Shown here in pieces: positions 8,556-9,051 of a stretch of DNA of 9,051 nt (the first letter of the stretch is position 1; each line of letters begins with the position of its first letter). Below the pieces are notes generated by a model that worked only from the letters and a program-made list of their open reading frames with translations, did no database searches and was not told the origin of the DNA. Position numbers and translations under genes: made by a program. Origin of the DNA: UBA9547 sp044349205 (GTDB lineage: Bacteria; Bacteroidota; Bacteroidia; Cytophagales; UBA9547); contig JBIKRJ010000092.1 of assembly GCA_044349205.1 (NCBI GenBank), positions 1 to 9,051 on the forward strand. The letters are read 5' to 3'.

Positions 8556-8604
8556 GGTGTTTAATATTTTAATATTCAATAGTTTAAATAGATTTATTGT
8601 CTTA

Positions 8605-8691
8605 CCACTTTGCCCCTCTTCCCGGGGAAGACTTGATGCACATTACCACCATGCTACACCAAGCCCGCTTTTCAGCAGAGGGGCAAAATGG
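8605..8691 (-). promoter_or_regulatory. Highly structured 87-base RNA element in the receptor leader
   Basis: Read on the minus strand, CCATTTTGCCCCTCT (8691-8677) pairs over 15 bp with AGAGGGGCAAAGTGG (8619-8605), including one U-G pair. Inside is a small hairpin GCT-GAAA-AGC (8676-8667) with a GNRA tetraloop. Then GGG (8666-8664) can pair with CCC (within 8627-8624), followed by a 7-bp arm CTTGGTG (8663-8657) / CATCAAG (8638-8632) with one G-U pair. This makes a three-way junction. Both G-U pairs become A-C or C-A mismatches on the other strand, which supports a minus-strand RNA. Alternative pairings exist: TCTTCC (8629-8624) with GGAAGA (8622-8617), and GCCC (8684-8681) with GGGC (8666-8663). 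No U-tract follows, so it is not a simple terminator. I cannot assign it to a known riboswitch class. It ends 50 bases before the receptor start. Confidence 0.6.
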
Positions 8692-8751
8692 AGAAATACC
8701 TTTTGTTCACGTAAATGCTGGTGGAGGCACTCTAGGACGTAGGCAGGAAAA

Positions 8752-8859
8752 TCAACAGCAAGGCGAGCTACAACAATACGGCTCTTCTTCTTGCTGATGA
8801 TGGAAATAGTGGCCAAGCAAAAAATAGCTGGCGCTGCGACGAAAAGAATGTGTTTTCAT
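8752..8859 (-). CDS. Candidate 35-residue Cys-rich leader peptide
   Basis: The frame opens with ATG at 8859, 10 bases after the 3' edge of the SAM riboswitch, and ends with TGA at 8754-8752. The peptide starts MKTHSFRRSASYFLLGHYF, continues with a His/Gln/Glu-rich stretch (HH-QQ-EEE) and ends PYCCSSPCC directly before the stop. Features seen: a basic N-terminus, a short hydrophobic/aromatic core (YFLLGHYF, residues 12-19), three His at 17, 20 and 21, and four Cys in two pairs at 29-30 and 34-35. It could be a regulatory leader peptide in which Cys codons sense cysteine supply, or a tiny metal- or thiol-binding protein (His cluster plus CC-x3-CC). No Shine-Dalgarno sequence is visible (GGGAAATT precedes the ATG), which is common in Bacteroidota. 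Its position, clean start and unusual composition argue for a real gene, but at this length chance cannot be excluded. Confidence 0.55.
   Translation of the reverse strand: MKTHSFRRSASYFLLGHYFHHQQEEEPYCCSSPCC
8753..8799 (-). promoter_or_regulatory. Hairpin overlapping the Cys codons of the leader peptide
   Basis: CATCAGCAAG (8799-8790) pairs with CTTGCTGTTG (8762-8753), 9 of 10 positions, and an inner GAGC (8784-8781) pairs with GCTC (8768-8765). The first Cys pair (TGTTGT, 8775-8770) lies in the loop; the second (TGCTGT, 8760-8755) and the stop codon lie in the 3' arm. A ribosome translating or stalling at the Cys codons would open this stem. TGCTG (8760-8756) could then pair with CAGCA (8720-8716). 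It may also be chance within a coding stretch. Confidence 0.35.
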
Positions 8860-8869
8860 AATTTCCCAA

Positions 8870-8982
8870 TCAATTTATAGTTCCAACTTGGTCAGGTATT
8901 AGCACCTTGTTTGCTTTGGGTAGCAAATCGGTTGCCTTGAGTTCTAAGAGCCTGTTCTCTCCCTCACATCTTTATAAATCAA
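8870..8982 (-). promoter_or_regulatory. SAM-I (S-box) riboswitch
   Basis: The S-box consensus can be read along the minus strand: AAAGA then GAGGGA (8965-8960), GAACTC followed by AAGGCAACC (invariant GGCAACC at 8936-8930), and AAGGTGCTAATACCTG (GGTGCTAA at 8906-8899). Paired elements: P1 TTGATTTATA (8982-8973) with TATAAATTGA (8879-8870), 10 bp including two G-U; P2 GAG (8965-8963) with CTC (8941-8939) and an inner GAG/CTC separated by the kink-turn bases GGA and GAA; P3 TTTGCT (8927-8922) with AGCAAA (8915-8910); and a very short P4 (CCA/TGG, 8891-8883). The class pseudoknot is present as CAGG (8954-8951) with CCTG (8896-8893). S-box aptamers bind S-adenosylmethionine and usually shut down sulfur/methionine genes when it is abundant. 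No terminator follows before the ATG at 8859, so control of translation is more likely here. Confidence 0.92.
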
Positions 8983-9025
8983 CGGTGGTATTGATTCTGT
9001 CACCCATACTTGTTGAATGACGATG

Positions 9026-9033
9026 CAAACTTA
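9026..9033 (-). promoter_or_regulatory. Bacteroidota-type -7 promoter element (TAAGTTTG)
   Basis: TAAGTTTG on the minus strand matches the TAnnTTTG -7 box of the Bacteroidota housekeeping sigma factor exactly. The matching -33 box would fall at or just past the right edge of the window (about 9051) and cannot be checked. Transcription would start near 9019-9021, about 37 bases upstream of the riboswitch P1, giving a leader of about 460 bases before the receptor start codon. Confidence 0.6.
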
Positions 9034-9051
9034 GTAAATGAATATTTTGTT

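Noticed and set aside
8602..8652. A 16-codon minus-strand frame (MVVMCIKSSPGRGAKW) within the structured RNA
   Set aside because: It is very short, lies inside paired RNA, and has no distinctive start context; the RNA structure explains the sequence better. It would be worth noting if conserved.
8672..8710. A 12-codon GTG frame ending in Cys-stop between the leader peptide and the structured RNA
   Set aside because: Too short, with a weak start codon; the 3' half is the arm of the 15-bp stem, so the reading frame is likely chance.
8597..8797. A plus-strand 66-codon frame across the receptor leader
   Set aside because: It runs antisense through the leader peptide and the structured RNA, has no family resemblance or promoter, and the G-U evidence puts function on the minus strand.
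8556..9051. Cobalamin, TPP or T-box element in the leader
   Set aside because: No B12 box, THI-box or T-box sequence (AGGGTGGNACCGCG type) is present; only the S-box consensus fits.

Overview
The window looks like part of a Bacteroidota chromosome, probably a Cytophagia- or Chitinophagia-type environmental bacterium. Three things point there: a secreted protein ending in a type B type IX secretion (T9SS) domain, a TonB-dependent receptor with an N-terminal carboxypeptidase-regulatory-like domain, and a TAnnTTTG-type promoter motif. Genus cannot be told from the sequence alone.

Layout. Positions 1-2717 (+ strand) hold the 3' part of a large secreted adhesin-like gene (IgGFc-binding-like domain, Ig/PKD-like repeats, T9SS sorting domain), then two small genes: a two-helix membrane protein and a 100-residue conserved cytoplasmic protein. 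They converge on a minus-strand run. Read in its own direction (right to left), that run is: a long regulated leader (about 9020-8556), a TonB-dependent receptor (8555-5937), an intrinsic terminator (5902-5860), a ChrA-type chromate/anion transporter (5812-4652), a SixA-like phosphohistidine phosphatase (4527-4021) and a DEAD-box RNA helicase (3998-2763). The last two genes are only 22 bases apart and probably cotranscribed.

The most interesting part is 8556-9033, the leader of the TonB-dependent receptor. In order on the minus strand it has a Bacteroidota promoter (-7 motif TAAGTTTG), a clear SAM-I (S-box) riboswitch, a 35-codon reading frame that begins 10 bases after the riboswitch and ends in a Cys-rich tail (CCSSPCC), a hairpin overlapping those Cys codons, and a compact 87-base RNA fold closed by a 15-bp stem with an internal GAAA-capped hairpin and a 7-bp arm. 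The fold contains G-U pairs that only make sense on the minus strand. The leader is thus about 460 bases long with several apparent control layers. The inference is that receptor synthesis is tied to SAM/methionine status and possibly to cysteine or metal status through the small peptide. The SAM riboswitch is well supported; the peptide and the second RNA fold are proposals from reading the sequence and need comparative support.
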